NCBI RefSeq assembly: GCF_000814685.1
Contig: NZ_JXAC01000050.1
Coordinates: 1 to 47,515, forward strand
Length of the DNA: 47,515 bases
Direction: 5' to 3'
From: Sphingobacterium sp. T2
GTDB taxonomy: Bacteria > Bacteroidota > Bacteroidia > Sphingobacteriales > Sphingobacteriaceae
Shown here: positions 1-8,942 of the stretch, one piece after another
Layout of the letters: each line of letters begins with the position of its first letter
Position numbering within the stretch: position 1 is the first letter of the stretch
Program-made: the position numbers and the translations under genes
Notes under the pieces: generated by a model
Told to the model about the DNA's origin: nothing
Seen by the model: only the letters and a program-made list of their open reading frames with translations
Database searches by the model: none

Positions 1-424
1 TCAGCTATAACCTGTCTGAATCCCCCAATTTCGAACAGGTAGCCCACATGATAAAAGATGCGTTCAAAAAGATCAACGACGACACTGAGCTGATCCTGCA
101 TTCCGATCAGGGATGGCAATACCAGATGAAAGCATATCAGCAGATGCTGAAAAAGAAAGGCATCAGGCAAAGTATGTCCAGAAAGGGCAACTGCCTAGAT
201 AATGCCATTATTGAGAACTTCTTCGGTATTATAAAATCTGAACTATTCTATCTTAAAAAGTACCATGACATCGATGAACTTAAACGGGATATAAAGAACT
301 ACATTGAATACTATAACAACGATCGAATAAAACTCAATCTAAAAGGAATGAGCCCGATAAAATATCGAGCTCATCACATAGACAATTAATTTTTAACTTT
401 GTCCAACTTTTAGGGTGCACTTCA
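1..424 (+). mobile_element. Right end of an IS3-family (IS150-like) insertion sequence
   Basis: The window opens inside a transposase gene that ends at 389. It is followed by a terminal sequence which, read inward from about 424, begins TGAAGTGCACCC and continues into AAAAGTTGGACAAAG. That TG-start, GTGCACCC, AAAAGTTGGAC pattern is what IS150-group elements of the IS3 family carry at their ends. The left end, the first reading frame (orfA) and any target duplication lie outside the window, so the exact boundary (about 419-424) is inferred. Confidence 0.7.
3..389 (+). CDS. IS3-family transposase OrfB, C-terminal part (truncated by window start)
   Basis: The frame is open from base 3. It encodes the C-terminal part of an rve/DDE integrase core. 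The second catalytic Asp lies in 'LHSDQGWQYQ' and the catalytic Glu in 'LDNAIIENFFGIIKSE', with the family-typical 'MSRKGNCLDN' between them. The tail 'YIEYYNNDRIKLNLKGMSPIKYR' (read in two parts around YNNDRIK) is the usual IS3 OrfB ending. The product would cut and join DNA ends during transposition, as an OrfAB fusion made by frameshifting in this family. Only about 128 residues are visible, so activity cannot be judged. Confidence 0.85.
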   Translation, partial: SYNLSESPNFEQVAHMIKDAFKKINDDTELILHSDQGWQYQMKAYQQMLKKKGIRQSMSRKGNCLDNAIIENFFGIIKSELFYLKKYHDIDELKRDIKNYIEYYNNDRIKLNLKGMSPIKYRAHHIDN

Positions 425-441
425 TAAGGAAAGCTCTTTTT

Positions 442-1014
442 TTACTTAGTGGATTTTATAGGGTATTCTTTCATGATGCCGTGAATAAGGTTTGGCAAAG
501 CGTTTATAGCTTTTTCTGGTGCATCGACTTCGGATGTTCCGCGTGCCTGCCAGATTACGGTTTTATTGTTACGGTCTATGGCTTCTAGGATGATATGTCC
601 GTAGCGCACCTTCTGTTTGCCAATGGGAACGGAAGGTCCGTAGTAGGCATAGCCTGCCCAAGGATACCATCCCCACCAAGGTCCTCCCCATCCGAAATAA
701 GTAGGATGACTATAGACTAACCTGCTTTTGTTGTTAACAATGGCTATATATCTAAAAAGTATGTCTGGATTTTCTTTGCTATATGTAAGTCCGCGAGCTT
801 CAATCTCTTTATTTGCCGCAGACATGATGTTGGCTTTTGCAATGTCGTTGTTATAGTAATCTTTAGACAATGAATCGACAGGAGGAAGCCAGCCGTAAGT
901 TTTAAACTTACTGAAGTCTATCTCATACACACGTGTAGTATGAAAACGGTTGGTCGTACATGACGATAATATCCATATCGCCAGACCTATGAATATATAT
1001 CCAAGATTTTTCAT
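442..1014 (-). CDS. DUF4136 family lipoprotein
   Basis: This is a 190-residue protein with an N-terminal signal peptide ending in a lipobox (LSSC, Cys at about 19), so it is probably anchored in the outer or inner membrane. The segment 'YEIDFSKFKTYGWLPP' matches the start of DUF4136 domains, whose function is unknown. A Trp/Gly/Tyr-rich stretch at about residues 105-130 (YFGWGGPWWGWYPW) is also typical of the family. It lies 59 bp downstream of nadE on the same strand and may share its transcript. No frameshift is visible. I would not go beyond the family-level name. Confidence 0.75.
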   Translation of the reverse strand: MKNLGYIFIGLAIWILSSCTTNRFHTTRVYEIDFSKFKTYGWLPPVDSLSKDYYNNDIAKANIMSAANKEIEARGLTYSKENPDILFRYIAIVNNKSRLVYSHPTYFGWGGPWWGWYPWAGYAYYGPSVPIGKQKVRYGHIILEAIDRNNKTVIWQARGTSEVDAPEKAINALPNLIHGIMKEYPIKSTK

Positions 1015-1073
1015 GACCAGGCTATTCTTGTTGTATAGCTTTGGACAGTCATAAATCCCTTTGGTTTAATGCA

Positions 1074-2714
1074 CTAAAAAATATTTTTAGCGACCAAAGG
1101 CATTGCCCTTCCGGCGCCAAACGCTTTAGGACTCACTCGTAGAATAGGAGGGGCCTGGAAACGCTTGAATTCGGCTCCGGCTAGCATCTTGGAAATGCGC
1201 TGTACTAGTGTTTCTTCAAAACCTAAATTTACGACCTCACTGCCCGATTTTTCTTTCTCTTATAAGCTGATACAAGATAGCATCTAAGATTTCGTATGGA
1301 GGTAAGGAGTCAGAGTCTTTCTGGTCAGGACGCAGCTCTGCAGAAGGTGCTTTGGTTATTGTGTTAAGCGGTATAATTTCTTCATTGCGATTAATGTAGT
1401 GGGCGAGCTCGTAGGCTTGGGTCTTATAAATATCGCCTATAACACTTAATGCTCCAGCCATATCGCCGTACAGTGTGCCATATCCCACCGCGGCTTCACT
1501 CTTGTTGGAGGTGTTAAGCAGGATGTATCCAAACTTATTGGATACGGCCATAAGCAGCGTTCCACGTGTACGTGCCTGTATGTTTTCTTCCGTAGTGTCC
1601 GGCTTTAGGCCAGCAAAAGCTTCTGAGAGGGTATTTTCAAAAGCTTGGGCAATATCTTTAATTGGTAAGATCAGATGCTTACAGCCTGTGTTTTCTACCA
1701 AAGCTAAGGCATCACTGATGGAGTGATCCGAGGAATAGATGGAAGGCATGAGTACGGCAAGTACATTCTCTCTGCCTAAGGCTTCGACGGCTAAGGCCGC
1801 CACTACGGCAGAGTCCAGTCCTCCTGAAAGTCCTAACACTGCTTTTTGGAATCCTGACTTGCTGAAGAAGTCTCTCAAGCCTAGAATTAGGGCATCATGA
1901 ATCAGTGCTATTTCCGATTTTTCTTCCGTCACGGGTGGCTGTTCTGCTTTTAGTTCTTTACCCTGAAGTTCCACAAACTGCATATCTTCTTCGAAAGCTT
2001 TCAGCTCAGCAAGGACCTGTCCTTTGGAGTCGAGAGCCAAAGAGCGTCCGTCGAAGATGAGGTCTGTATGTGCTCCCACCTGGTTTACATACAAGAGGGG
2101 GGTCTGTGCCTTTTCAATATTGGAACGCAAGACTTCCAGACGTTTGTGGTAATGAACGTAAGAAAATGGCGATGCAGCGAGGTTAATGATGATATCCGGA
2201 TTCTGCTTGCTGAGTTCCAGCATCAGATCTCCCTTGTACGAGTTGTCGAAATCGTTGTCCCAGAGGTCTTCACAAATGGTTAAAGCAATCTTGGTGTCCT
2301 TCAGCGTGATACATTCGTACACGTCGTTGGGCTCAAAATAGCGGTATTCGTCGAAGACGTCATAGTCAGGCAAGAGGGATTTGTGTACTGTGCAGGCTAT
2401 TTCTCCTTTCGAAAGGACGACAGCAGCATTTACTAGGCTTTGCCCTCGCCTTTAGGGTTTTTTAGTGGTACCCCGATGATACAGTCAATATCTGTACAGT
2501 GAGTGGCAATGTTTTCAAGAGATTTTCTACATCTTTCAATGAAAACAGCATTGCGAAGTAGGTCTTTGGCCGGATATCCTCCGACGGCCAGCTCGGCAAA
2601 GAGAATCAGATCTGCCTGCTGTTCTTTAGCTCGTTGGATGGCTTGAATAATTTTCTCTTCATTCGATTCAAAATTGCCGATATGATAGTTCAGTTGCGCT
2701 AATGCTATTTTCAT
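1074..2714 (-). CDS. nadE: Glutamine-dependent NAD+ synthetase (two frameshifts)
   Basis: NadE makes NAD+ from deamido-NAD+, ATP and glutamine, the last step of NAD biosynthesis. The N-terminal nitrilase-type glutaminase domain (about 1-270) begins with 'MKIALAQLNYHIG' and carries Glu in 'ILFAELAVGGYPAKDL' and the Cys nucleophile in 'ICEDLWDND'. The C-terminal synthetase domain has the ATP-pyrophosphatase P-loop 'GLSGGLDSAVVAALA'. The frame breaks near 2437, where one C appears to be missing, and near 1244, where one A appears to be extra. Repairing both gives 546 residues ending 'AMPLVAKNIF', the normal family length. The gene lies 23 bp behind the beta-barrel gene. Because this enzyme is normally essential, the breaks are more likely sequence errors than real lesions. 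Confidence 0.9.
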
Positions 2715-2737
2715 TGTAGATGTATAAGAATATTATG

Positions 2738-3401
2738 TTAGAAGAATAAAGCCAAGTTAAGAGCTACGTATGATGTTTTTGGTTTTCCAGAATTGTTGAT
2801 GGCACGTGTAAAGCCGTTGTTGAACGACAAGCCGGTCATGAAATTCATGTTGTCAGACAATTTCCATTCTTTTCCCCCACCGAGTTGCAAGCCTAGACGG
2901 AAAAGGTCATCTTTAGGGATGCTTGTCTTTTTGGTCTCTCCTTCAAGCCTTTGTCTTCCTGATACTTTAAATCCCGCAGTAAAACCGAATTGTCCGTAGA
3001 ATCTGCCTGTTTCATTTTCTTCTGATTTCAATTTGATAGTCAACGGGATATCAACATATTGAAGACGTTGCAAATCGTATTTTACATCTGCATATTCTGC
3101 CTTCGAGGAAATAGTATTAATCAAAAGACCTGTAGAGAAATAATTAATTTTTTGCAAAGCCTAAATCCGCGATTAGACCGTACGAGAATCCCACCTTAGC
3201 ACCAGCATTGTTTTCGTCATCCGCAAATCTGAACCAGCCGATGTTAGGGTTTACAGAAAGTGCCAAACGAATATTCTTCTCGTCGTCGAAGCCTTTTGCT
3301 CTCGACTTAGTATAATAATCCTGAGCTTTTGCTGTGAATGCCATACATAATAAGGCGATGGCTCCTAGGGTCTTAACAGCAGTTTTGGTAAATTTTGACA
3401 T
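2738..3401 (-). CDS. Outer-membrane beta-barrel (PorT-like) protein, one frameshift
   Basis: The repaired protein is about 220 residues with a signal peptide (cleavage after 'FTAKA', about residue 26). Its alternating hydrophobic strands and terminal aromatic 'LNLALFF' are typical of small Bacteroidota porin-family or OMP_b-brl_2 barrels. The frame breaks at the A-run near 3147-3152, most simply by one extra A. Removing it joins 'LIADLGFAK' to 'INYFSTGLLINTISS'. Start at 3401 is supported by the signal sequence. The gene is divergent from gldB, and the gldB promoter overlaps its start region. The barrel fold is inferred and the specific function is unknown. Confidence 0.7.
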
Positions 3402-3426
3402 ACTTTTAATTTTAATGTTAAATTTG
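3394..3426 (+). promoter_or_regulatory. Bacteroidota-type promoter for gldB
   Basis: TTTG at 3394-3397 is followed after 21 bp by TAAATTTG at 3419-3426. This fits the Bacteroidota sigma-factor consensus TTG, 17-23 bp, TAnnTTTG. Transcription would start near 3433, about 17 bp before the gldB start at 3450. The -33 part lies at the start codon region of the divergent barrel gene. Confidence 0.5.
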
Positions 3427-3449
3427 AGGTTTTAAAAATCGTGTTTTAC

Positions 3450-4488
3450 ATGAGAATTGTATCACTACAAAAGTATTTCTTTTTTTTAATACTTGCCATA
3501 ACTTCCTGTCGCGAATCCTCTACAATTCAGAGACCTGATGTGTCGGACATCGCCGTTGAGGTAAAAATAGAACGTTTTGATCAAGAATTGGGAAATTTAC
3601 AGCCAGGGGACATTCTAAACAAAAATAGGAAATGGCAGCAGCAGTACGACGAGTTTTATACAGACTTCATGGTACAGATGCTCAAGATTGGCAGCCCCAA
3701 AGATTCTGTCAATGTGCAGAAACAGTTGCAATATATTCTGCAGCAGAAAGAGTTTAACGACCTGAGTGCTGCTGTACAAAAGAAATATCCTTCTATGAGC
3801 CAGTATGAAAAGGAAATATCTCAGGCCTTACGCTATATCAAGTATTATTTCCCCGAGTATAAGATTCCGCGTTTTATCACGTATTTCAGTGGTTTTGAAT
3901 ATCAAACACCGATTGGTGAAGACTATGTCGGAATAGGATTGGATATGTTTTTGGGTGCCGATTCATGAGTTTTATCCGGCACTTATACATTCCATACCTT
4001 TATATATTTCCCGTCGTTTTGCTCCTGAATATATTACGCCAAGGGTGATAGAAGTCATACTGCGGGAGGACCTTTGTCCTATGGGAGAAGAGGTACAAAA
4101 CACATTGCAACACATGATATATAATGGGAAAATTCTATATGCGATGGATGTCTTGTTAGAGGATGTCAGCGATGAGATTAAAATAGGATATACATCGGAT
4201 CAGATGGCTTGGGTCCGCAAATACCAGTCCGATATCTGGTCGTGGTTTATTCAGGAAAATCTGCTTTATAGCACAGATTGGAATCGAATACAGAAATATT
4301 TTTCGGAAGCGCCTTTTACGCCGGAGCTGGGAGAGAGGAACGAATCCGCCCCTAAGTTGGGGTCCTATATGGGTTGGATGATTGTCCGCCGCTATATGGA
4401 AAAACATCCGCAAGAGACCTTGAAAACGCTGTTTGCCAAAACTGATGCACAGCAGATCATGGAAGCCTCCAAGTTTAAGGGCAAATAA
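3450..4488 (+). CDS. gldB: GldB-like gliding-motility lipoprotein (one frameshift)
   Basis: The protein starts with a lipoprotein signal (MRIVSLQKYFFFLILAITSC, Cys at 20) and then matches GldB, a lipoprotein first found as essential for gliding and chitin use in Flavobacterium. GldB homologues are widespread in non-gliding Bacteroidota, so the name is by family and does not show motility. ATG 3450 is preferred over the upstream GTG at 3441 because it gives the cleaner lipoprotein signal. The frame breaks near 3964. Removing one T there changes 'GADS-stop' into 'GADSEFYPALI' and gives 345 residues. A bidirectional terminator follows the stop. Confidence 0.8.
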
Positions 4489-4517
4489 AAAAGCAAACCT
4501 GAAAGGTTTGCTTTTTT
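4487..4517. terminator. Bidirectional rho-independent terminator between gldB and FKBP gene
   Basis: A 14-bp perfect stem (AAAAAAGCAAACCT / AGGTTTGCTTTTTT) with a GAA loop has A- and T-tracts on its two sides. It sits between two convergent genes and can serve both. Confidence 0.85.
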
Positions 4518-4551
4518 ATTATTGGTTTCTACATTCGGATAAGTCAGTTCT

Positions 4552-5206
4552 TTATTGGATGTCCAATACCTCAAATTCATATACCAAAGGTGAATTTGCC
4601 GGTACTTTGCCAGAAAGACCTGTGCTTCCATACGCATAAATCGATGGCACCACTAGCTTGATTTTGCTTCCCTTTTTCAAACCTTTCTCGGTAAGCCCCA
4701 CGTAAGGGATGAACGAACCGTTAAGGGAGTAACGCGCAGGGAAGAAAGCTACAAGCCAAGCATAAGTGAAAATGTTATTGTTGTCATTGGATGTCAATGA
4801 ATATGTGGATCCTTCTGTATCCGAAAAGACAGGAGTATCACTGGTCAGTAGTTTTACCGAGTATTTTAACTTCCAAGTTGGATACACTACGTTTGTCTGA
4901 GTAGCGTTCAATTTATATTCGTATGAGTCGTCTGTAGGTTGGGATAATATTTCATACCAGATACCTCTTTTTACTTTGTTTGTTTAAAACTTCGAAAGGA
5001 TATTTTGTGGTATCTTCAACAGCATTAATCAAATTAGCTTGAACGTACGCTTCGATTTTAGGTTTTTCAACACTTAAAATAGAATCCGCATACTGATCGT
5101 TTCTCAATCTTATTTCATTGATGTCCGGGCCATCGGTGTCGTTGCAGGATGTAAATGCTGCAGTGGATAAGGATACGACAAAAAGAAAGCGAATTAGTTT
5201 TTTCAT
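4552..5206 (-). CDS. FKBP-type peptidyl-prolyl isomerase, lipoprotein (one frameshift)
   Basis: The N-terminus is a lipoprotein signal (lipobox ending 'AFTSC', Cys at 21). The C-terminal half has FKBP features: 'GSFIPYVGLTEKGLKKGSKIKLVVPSIYAYG' (positions about 160-190) and the closing strand 'SPLVYEFEVLDIQ'. It would assist folding of exported proteins at the membrane. The frame breaks in the A/T run near 4968-4972, most simply by one extra base. Repair joins 'EVLNKQSK' to 'RGIWYEILSQPTDD' and gives 217 residues. Some substrate-pocket aromatics of classical FKBPs are not obvious, so isomerase activity is inferred only. Confidence 0.75.
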
Positions 5207-5292
5207 AAATGGTATTTGGTGTTAATTAATGATGAAAAATATAGTTTTAAGTTTATAACGTTAAGATTTATACTTTTGCTACAGGGTGGCTG

Positions 5293-5781
5293 TCATTTTT
5301 TATTTTGTTGGACAAATGTTTTCTCCATGGCTGTCAACAGCTCGTCCAACTGTAAAACATTTAACAGTCCCTTTTGTTTGAAAACTTGTTGGTAACCGGG
5401 AGATAACAGAATCCAAGTGGGATAAGCCGCCTTGTCATTGTCGTTTAAGTGCTGCGTCAGTTCGTGGCTACCTACATTCACTCCTGATGGTCGGTAGAAA
5501 TATTCTTTGCCTTGATAGATGACCCTTTCTCTGCTTTCACCGTTGAATTCCACGAAGTAAAAATGGGGGGATAGCTGATGAAACCTTTTATGTTTGCGGA
5601 GGATGTCTTTCTGGGATGCACAAATGGAACACCAGTCTGTAGAAAGCAAAATAAGCACCGGTTTTGGGGCATGGAGCATAAGGCTGTCCAGTTGATTAAT
5701 ATGTACTGAAAAAGCCTGTGCATGACTGTATTGCCATGCACAGAGGCTTATAATGAAAGCTATTAAGGTTGTTCTGCTCAT
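5293..5781 (-). CDS. Periplasmic thioredoxin-fold protein
   Basis: This is a 162-residue protein with a signal peptide (about 1-22, ending 'SHAQA') and a thioredoxin-like segment 'PVLILLSTDWCSICASQKDIL'. It has a CxxC pair at residues 51 and 54 (C-S-I-C), preceded by Trp as in thioredoxins. 'AAYPTWILLSPG' at about residues 118-129 supplies the cis-Pro region. It likely acts as a periplasmic thiol reductase, or as a metal-site chaperone. The gene starts 5 bp after the TonB receptor stop, so the two are almost certainly co-transcribed. The receptor's plug domain also carries a C-S-I-C pair, which may make it a substrate. Confidence 0.75.
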   Translation of the reverse strand: MSRTTLIAFIISLCAWQYSHAQAFSVHINQLDSLMLHAPKPVLILLSTDWCSICASQKDILRKHKRFHQLSPHFYFVEFNGESRERVIYQGKEYFYRPSGVNVGSHELTQHLNDNDKAAYPTWILLSPGYQQVFKQKGLLNVLQLDELLTAMEKTFVQQNKK

Positions 5782-5786
5782 AATTT

Positions 5787-8011
5787 TTAGAGTAGATTGT
5801 ATCGTAAACCTAAAAATCCACGAGCTCCTTGATTAGGACCGTATACGTAGCTAGTGTCGAAAGGCAAGAGATTAGGATCGTCAATCTTTTCGAAAGGATC
5901 ATGTGAACGGGAAATGATCTCGATACCTCCTTTTGTCGGTGTCCAGTTGAGGAAGTTCTTTACCCCACCGAAAATTTCCCATCCGTTATTGAATTGCTTA
6001 GTCACCTGAATGTTTTGGATGCTCCATGCTTTCGATTTGTCAGGACGAGGATCGTTTTCTCCTAGTGTCGGCAGTTTCATTGGTCCTATCAGGTTTCCCG
6101 TGTAGTCGAACGAGATTTTATGGCGTCTTAGGTTGTATCCTATAGTCCAGGTGCCCATCACTTTTTCTGTCAGCATCTGCTGCTGTCTGATTCCTTCTTC
6201 TACGCTATACACATCCATCAGTGTGGACCCTATCATTGCTTTAAGGCCACTGCTATGTGCCCAGTCAATATTTAGGGATACTCCTTTGGAGACAGCATGT
6301 CCTTCCAAGTTGCCATATATGATTTGATTTACATTGGTTTCGTAGTCCGGAATAATTTTGTTATCGAAATAGGTGTAAAAGGCGCTGGCATCCACAGAGA
6401 ATACCGAACCGCCCGGCATGTAGAATTTTTTGATATAGTTTATATTTCCATTCCAAGAAGTTTCAGGTTTCAGGTTGTCGACAAACACCACCTGGCGGGC
6501 ACCTGTAAGGGCTGCATGGTCTTCGGTGAAGATATTAGCCACACGGTAGCCGTTTCCTACGCCTATGCGTAGTACCTGAGTTCTGTCCTCCGAATTCCAT
6601 TTATAGTTGATACGTGGAGAGAGGATACTTCCATGGATGGAGTTATAGTCATATCGTGCTCCCAATAGCAACTTGTGTTGAGGATGTATTGTGATCTCAT
6701 CCTGAACAAAAAATCCCGGCAAATGTGTCTTGGAAGCTTCTGTGGTGGCTACGGTATTATCGTCATAATAGGTATAACGATAGGCTGCTCCCATCAATAG
6801 GTCATGCTTGCCGAATTCTTTACGCCAGGTCAGCTGTCCATAGGCAATTTTCTGATTGGCAATGTAGAAAGTGTTGCCGTAGGCACTGTTTTGGTCATGG
6901 CCGTTTAAGCTGAAGGTGAAAGTAAAATTTTCCGTAGTAGGCAAATCATAAGCCCCCATCAGTTCCCATCGTTTGGTATAGATACTTTCACCATACACTT
7001 CATCTCCACCGCGGAATTTGCGGGACCAGTTCATCTCACCTCCCCATCGGTCTTCATAAACATACCGAGCAGCGACGCTGAACAGTTTGTTATCTGCACG
7101 ATCGATATTCCATTTGTTGAAGATGGATATTCTATTTTGGAGGGTTACGTCCGTAAAGTTATCTCCATTTTTATCTTCAGGGTTCCCGTATTTGAAGTAG
7201 TTGGCCCCCAGAAGAGATTGCGCTTTGCCGAGTTTAAATTTTCCTCCCACGTCAAGGTTGTATTCCTGCCATGAGGTACCGAAGCTTTCTACATTAAATC
7301 TTGGTGCCGAGGTTGGTGTTTTAGTGATGATATTGATAAGTCCTCCCACCGCTTCACTACCATATAGGGTAGAGGCGGGCCCTTTTACCACTTCTACACG
7401 TTCCACCAATGCCTGAGGGATTCCGTTCAGACCGTATACGGTAGATAGTCCCGAAACAATAGGCATGCCATCAATCATGACCATGGTGTAGGGCCCCTCT
7501 AGTCCATTGATGTGGATGTCACCGGTGTTGCAGATGCTGCAGTTTATCTGTGGGCGTATTCCATTAATATTTTGTAGGGATTCGAAAATTGTAGGAGCAG
7601 GGTTAGTTTGAAAGAACTTAGCGGTAAATACCTCCACGGGTATGGGGCTGTCCAGCTTAGAAACTTGCTTAAGGGAGCCAGACACCACGACCTCTTCGAG
7701 TTTATAGTCGTCTTTTTCTAAGATTATCTCTATCTCGTTCTTAAAGTCGGAGCTGATGGTTTTTTGTGTCAAGGCGTAGCCTAATGCTCTTACGGTAATT
7801 TTGGTTTTGCCTGCCGGAATTTGTAGGGTAAATTTTCCGTTAGCGTCTGTAGAGGTGGCAGTTTTTGTGCCATCTACGGTTACAGTACCTTTTCGATAGG
7901 CGTGTTATCTGTGGTTTTTACGATACCTTGTAAGATCTGTTGTGCCTGAGCAAAGAAAGTAAATCCTACGAAAGCGAGCATTAATATAATGTACTTGCAA
8001 TATTGTTTCAT
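5787..8011 (-). CDS. TonB-dependent receptor with Cys-pair plug (one frameshift)
   Basis: The full gene begins at ATG 8011 with a signal peptide ending 'FAQAQ'. A carboxypeptidase regulatory-like domain (about 24-100) follows, then the TonB plug (about 105-225) and a 22-strand-type barrel to the C-terminus. The frame breaks near 7890-7893, where one A is missing in an A-run. Repair gives 741 residues. The plug contains 'INCSICNTGDIHINGLEG' (Cys at about 158 and 161) and 'VERVEVVKGPASTLYGSEAVGG'. The CxxC followed by GDIHINGL is unusual for siderophore receptors. Together with the His-rich protein upstream and the thioredoxin-fold protein downstream, it suggests a metal ion or metal-complex substrate, which is inference. 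Confidence 0.85.
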
Positions 8012-8056
8012 ATTGGTTTATAGCTTGTTTTACGATTAATATGGGTTATAGCATAA

Positions 8057-8068
8057 GCTGTATACAGC
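8057..8068. promoter_or_regulatory. Perfect 12-bp palindrome upstream of the TonB receptor gene
   Basis: GCTGTATACAGC is a perfect dyad 46 bp upstream of the receptor start. Position and symmetry suit a dimeric repressor such as a metal sensor, but no regulator is identified and the motif is not one I can name. Confidence 0.3.
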
Positions 8069-8127
8069 ATTACAGTCAAGTTTCGGTCCTGGTCCTTGAC
8101 TACGCATACAGGTACAGCACTGCCTAA

Positions 8128-8170
8128 AAGATTAGACAATAATCTTGCAAGGCATGATTATCATACCTTG
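8128..8170. promoter_or_regulatory. Two adjacent inverted repeats between the His-rich gene and the TonB receptor gene
   Basis: AAGATTA-gacaa-TAATCTT (8128-8146) is a perfect 7-bp stem. Beside it lies a 23-bp imperfect palindrome (8148-8170) whose core ATGATtATCAT is perfectly symmetric. They could be operators (the core loosely resembles Fur/Zur-type AT-rich dyads) or an intercistronic hairpin that reduces readthrough. The sequence alone does not decide. Confidence 0.3.
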
Positions 8171-8186
8171 AAAATTTTTATGTCAA

Positions 8187-8543
8187 TCAAACAAGCGTCG
8201 GTGGGCCTCGTAGGTACGAATGGAAAATCGTTACAGCAGGGATAAAGCAGCTGTAAACGACATTTTTCTCAATAGGGAATTCAGGAAAGAAAGGAACTTC
8301 AAAGACCTGAATGTCTGTTTGTATGAAAGTTCCCTGATAGAGGACGTCCAAGAAGCGTATTTCGGCGTCGCTCTTGTGTTTGTGTTTCTTGGTAAAATCA
8401 TAAGGGTGGACGTGAATGACGATTTCACCCTTAGATGTTACCTCCTTGTGCATAAAGACTATTCCGCTAATCACAATCACACTCATCCACGCTGCTAACA
8501 GCGAGGCTATGAGTCGGCGATATGTCGAAATAGTGTGTACCAT
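8187..8543 (-). CDS. Small His-rich single-pass membrane protein, probable metal-handling partner of the TonB receptor
   Basis: This protein is 118 residues from ATG 8543, 14 bp after the panD stop. A TTG at 8555 is in frame but less likely. A transmembrane segment spans about residues 10-31. Just outside it lies 'IHVHPYDFTKKHKHKSDAE' with four His (44, 46, 54, 56) in two HxH pairs, and the C-terminus ends 'YLRGPPTLV'. Small membrane proteins with a metal-binding-looking motif and a terminal R-x-PP are known near metal-related TonB receptors and P-type ATPases in Bacteroidota. I place it in that class by resemblance only. Role in metal capture or sensing is inferred. Confidence 0.6.
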   Translation of the reverse strand: MVHTISTYRRLIASLLAAWMSVIVISGIVFMHKEVTSKGEIVIHVHPYDFTKKHKHKSDAEIRFLDVLYQGTFIQTDIQVFEVPFFPEFPIEKNVVYSCFIPAVTIFHSYLRGPPTLV

Positions 8544-8557
8544 CTGATGATACAAAT

Positions 8558-8908
8558 TTATTTAATCAGTCTATTATTTTCATCCGGGAAAACTACTTTC
8601 GGTTTATAGGATTTCGCTTCTTCCTTGTCCATGAGAGCGTAAGAGATAATAATGACGATATCTCCTACCTGCACCAGACGGGCTGCAGCACCGTTGAGAC
8701 AGATTGTGCCGGAACCTCTTTCGCCCGGGATGACGTAAGTTTCTAATCTTGCGCCATTATTGTTGTTTACAATTTGTACCTTTTCGTTAGCAATTATATC
8801 TGCTTCGTCCATCAAATCCTCGTCGATGGTAATACTCCCCACATAATTCAACTCGGCTTGTGTAACACGAGCACGGTGAATTTTGGACTTCATTACTTCA
8901 ATCATCAT
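8558..8908 (-). CDS. panD: Aspartate 1-decarboxylase
   Basis: PanD converts L-aspartate to beta-alanine for pantothenate and CoA synthesis. It is made as a proenzyme that cleaves itself between Gly24 and Ser25 to form a pyruvoyl cofactor. The sequence has '[16 protein letters not shown]' with Gly-Ser exactly at 24-25, and '[31 protein letters not shown]' at about 61-91. At 116 residues it is full length and intact. It lies 34 bp downstream of panC on the same strand, so the two beta-alanine/pantothenate genes form one unit. Confidence 0.95.
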   Translation of the reverse strand: MMIEVMKSKIHRARVTQAELNYVGSITIDEDLMDEADIIANEKVQIVNNNNGARLETYVIPGERGSGTICLNGAAARLVQVGDIVIIISYALMDKEEAKSYKPKVVFPDENNRLIK

Positions 8909-8942
8909 AATACAAAGTTACGCTTTTTTAAAATAACGCGTT

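Noticed and set aside
1074-2714. Programmed frameshifting as an explanation for the split nadE and similar genes
   Set aside because: The breaks lie in unrelated genes at unrelated sites, in both directions, without a shared slippery heptamer and following structure. Random indels fit better.
5268-5277. TACTTTTG promoter-like element on the plus strand
   Set aside because: No plus-strand gene follows it, and the sequence lies between two minus-strand genes, so it is probably a chance match in AT-rich DNA.
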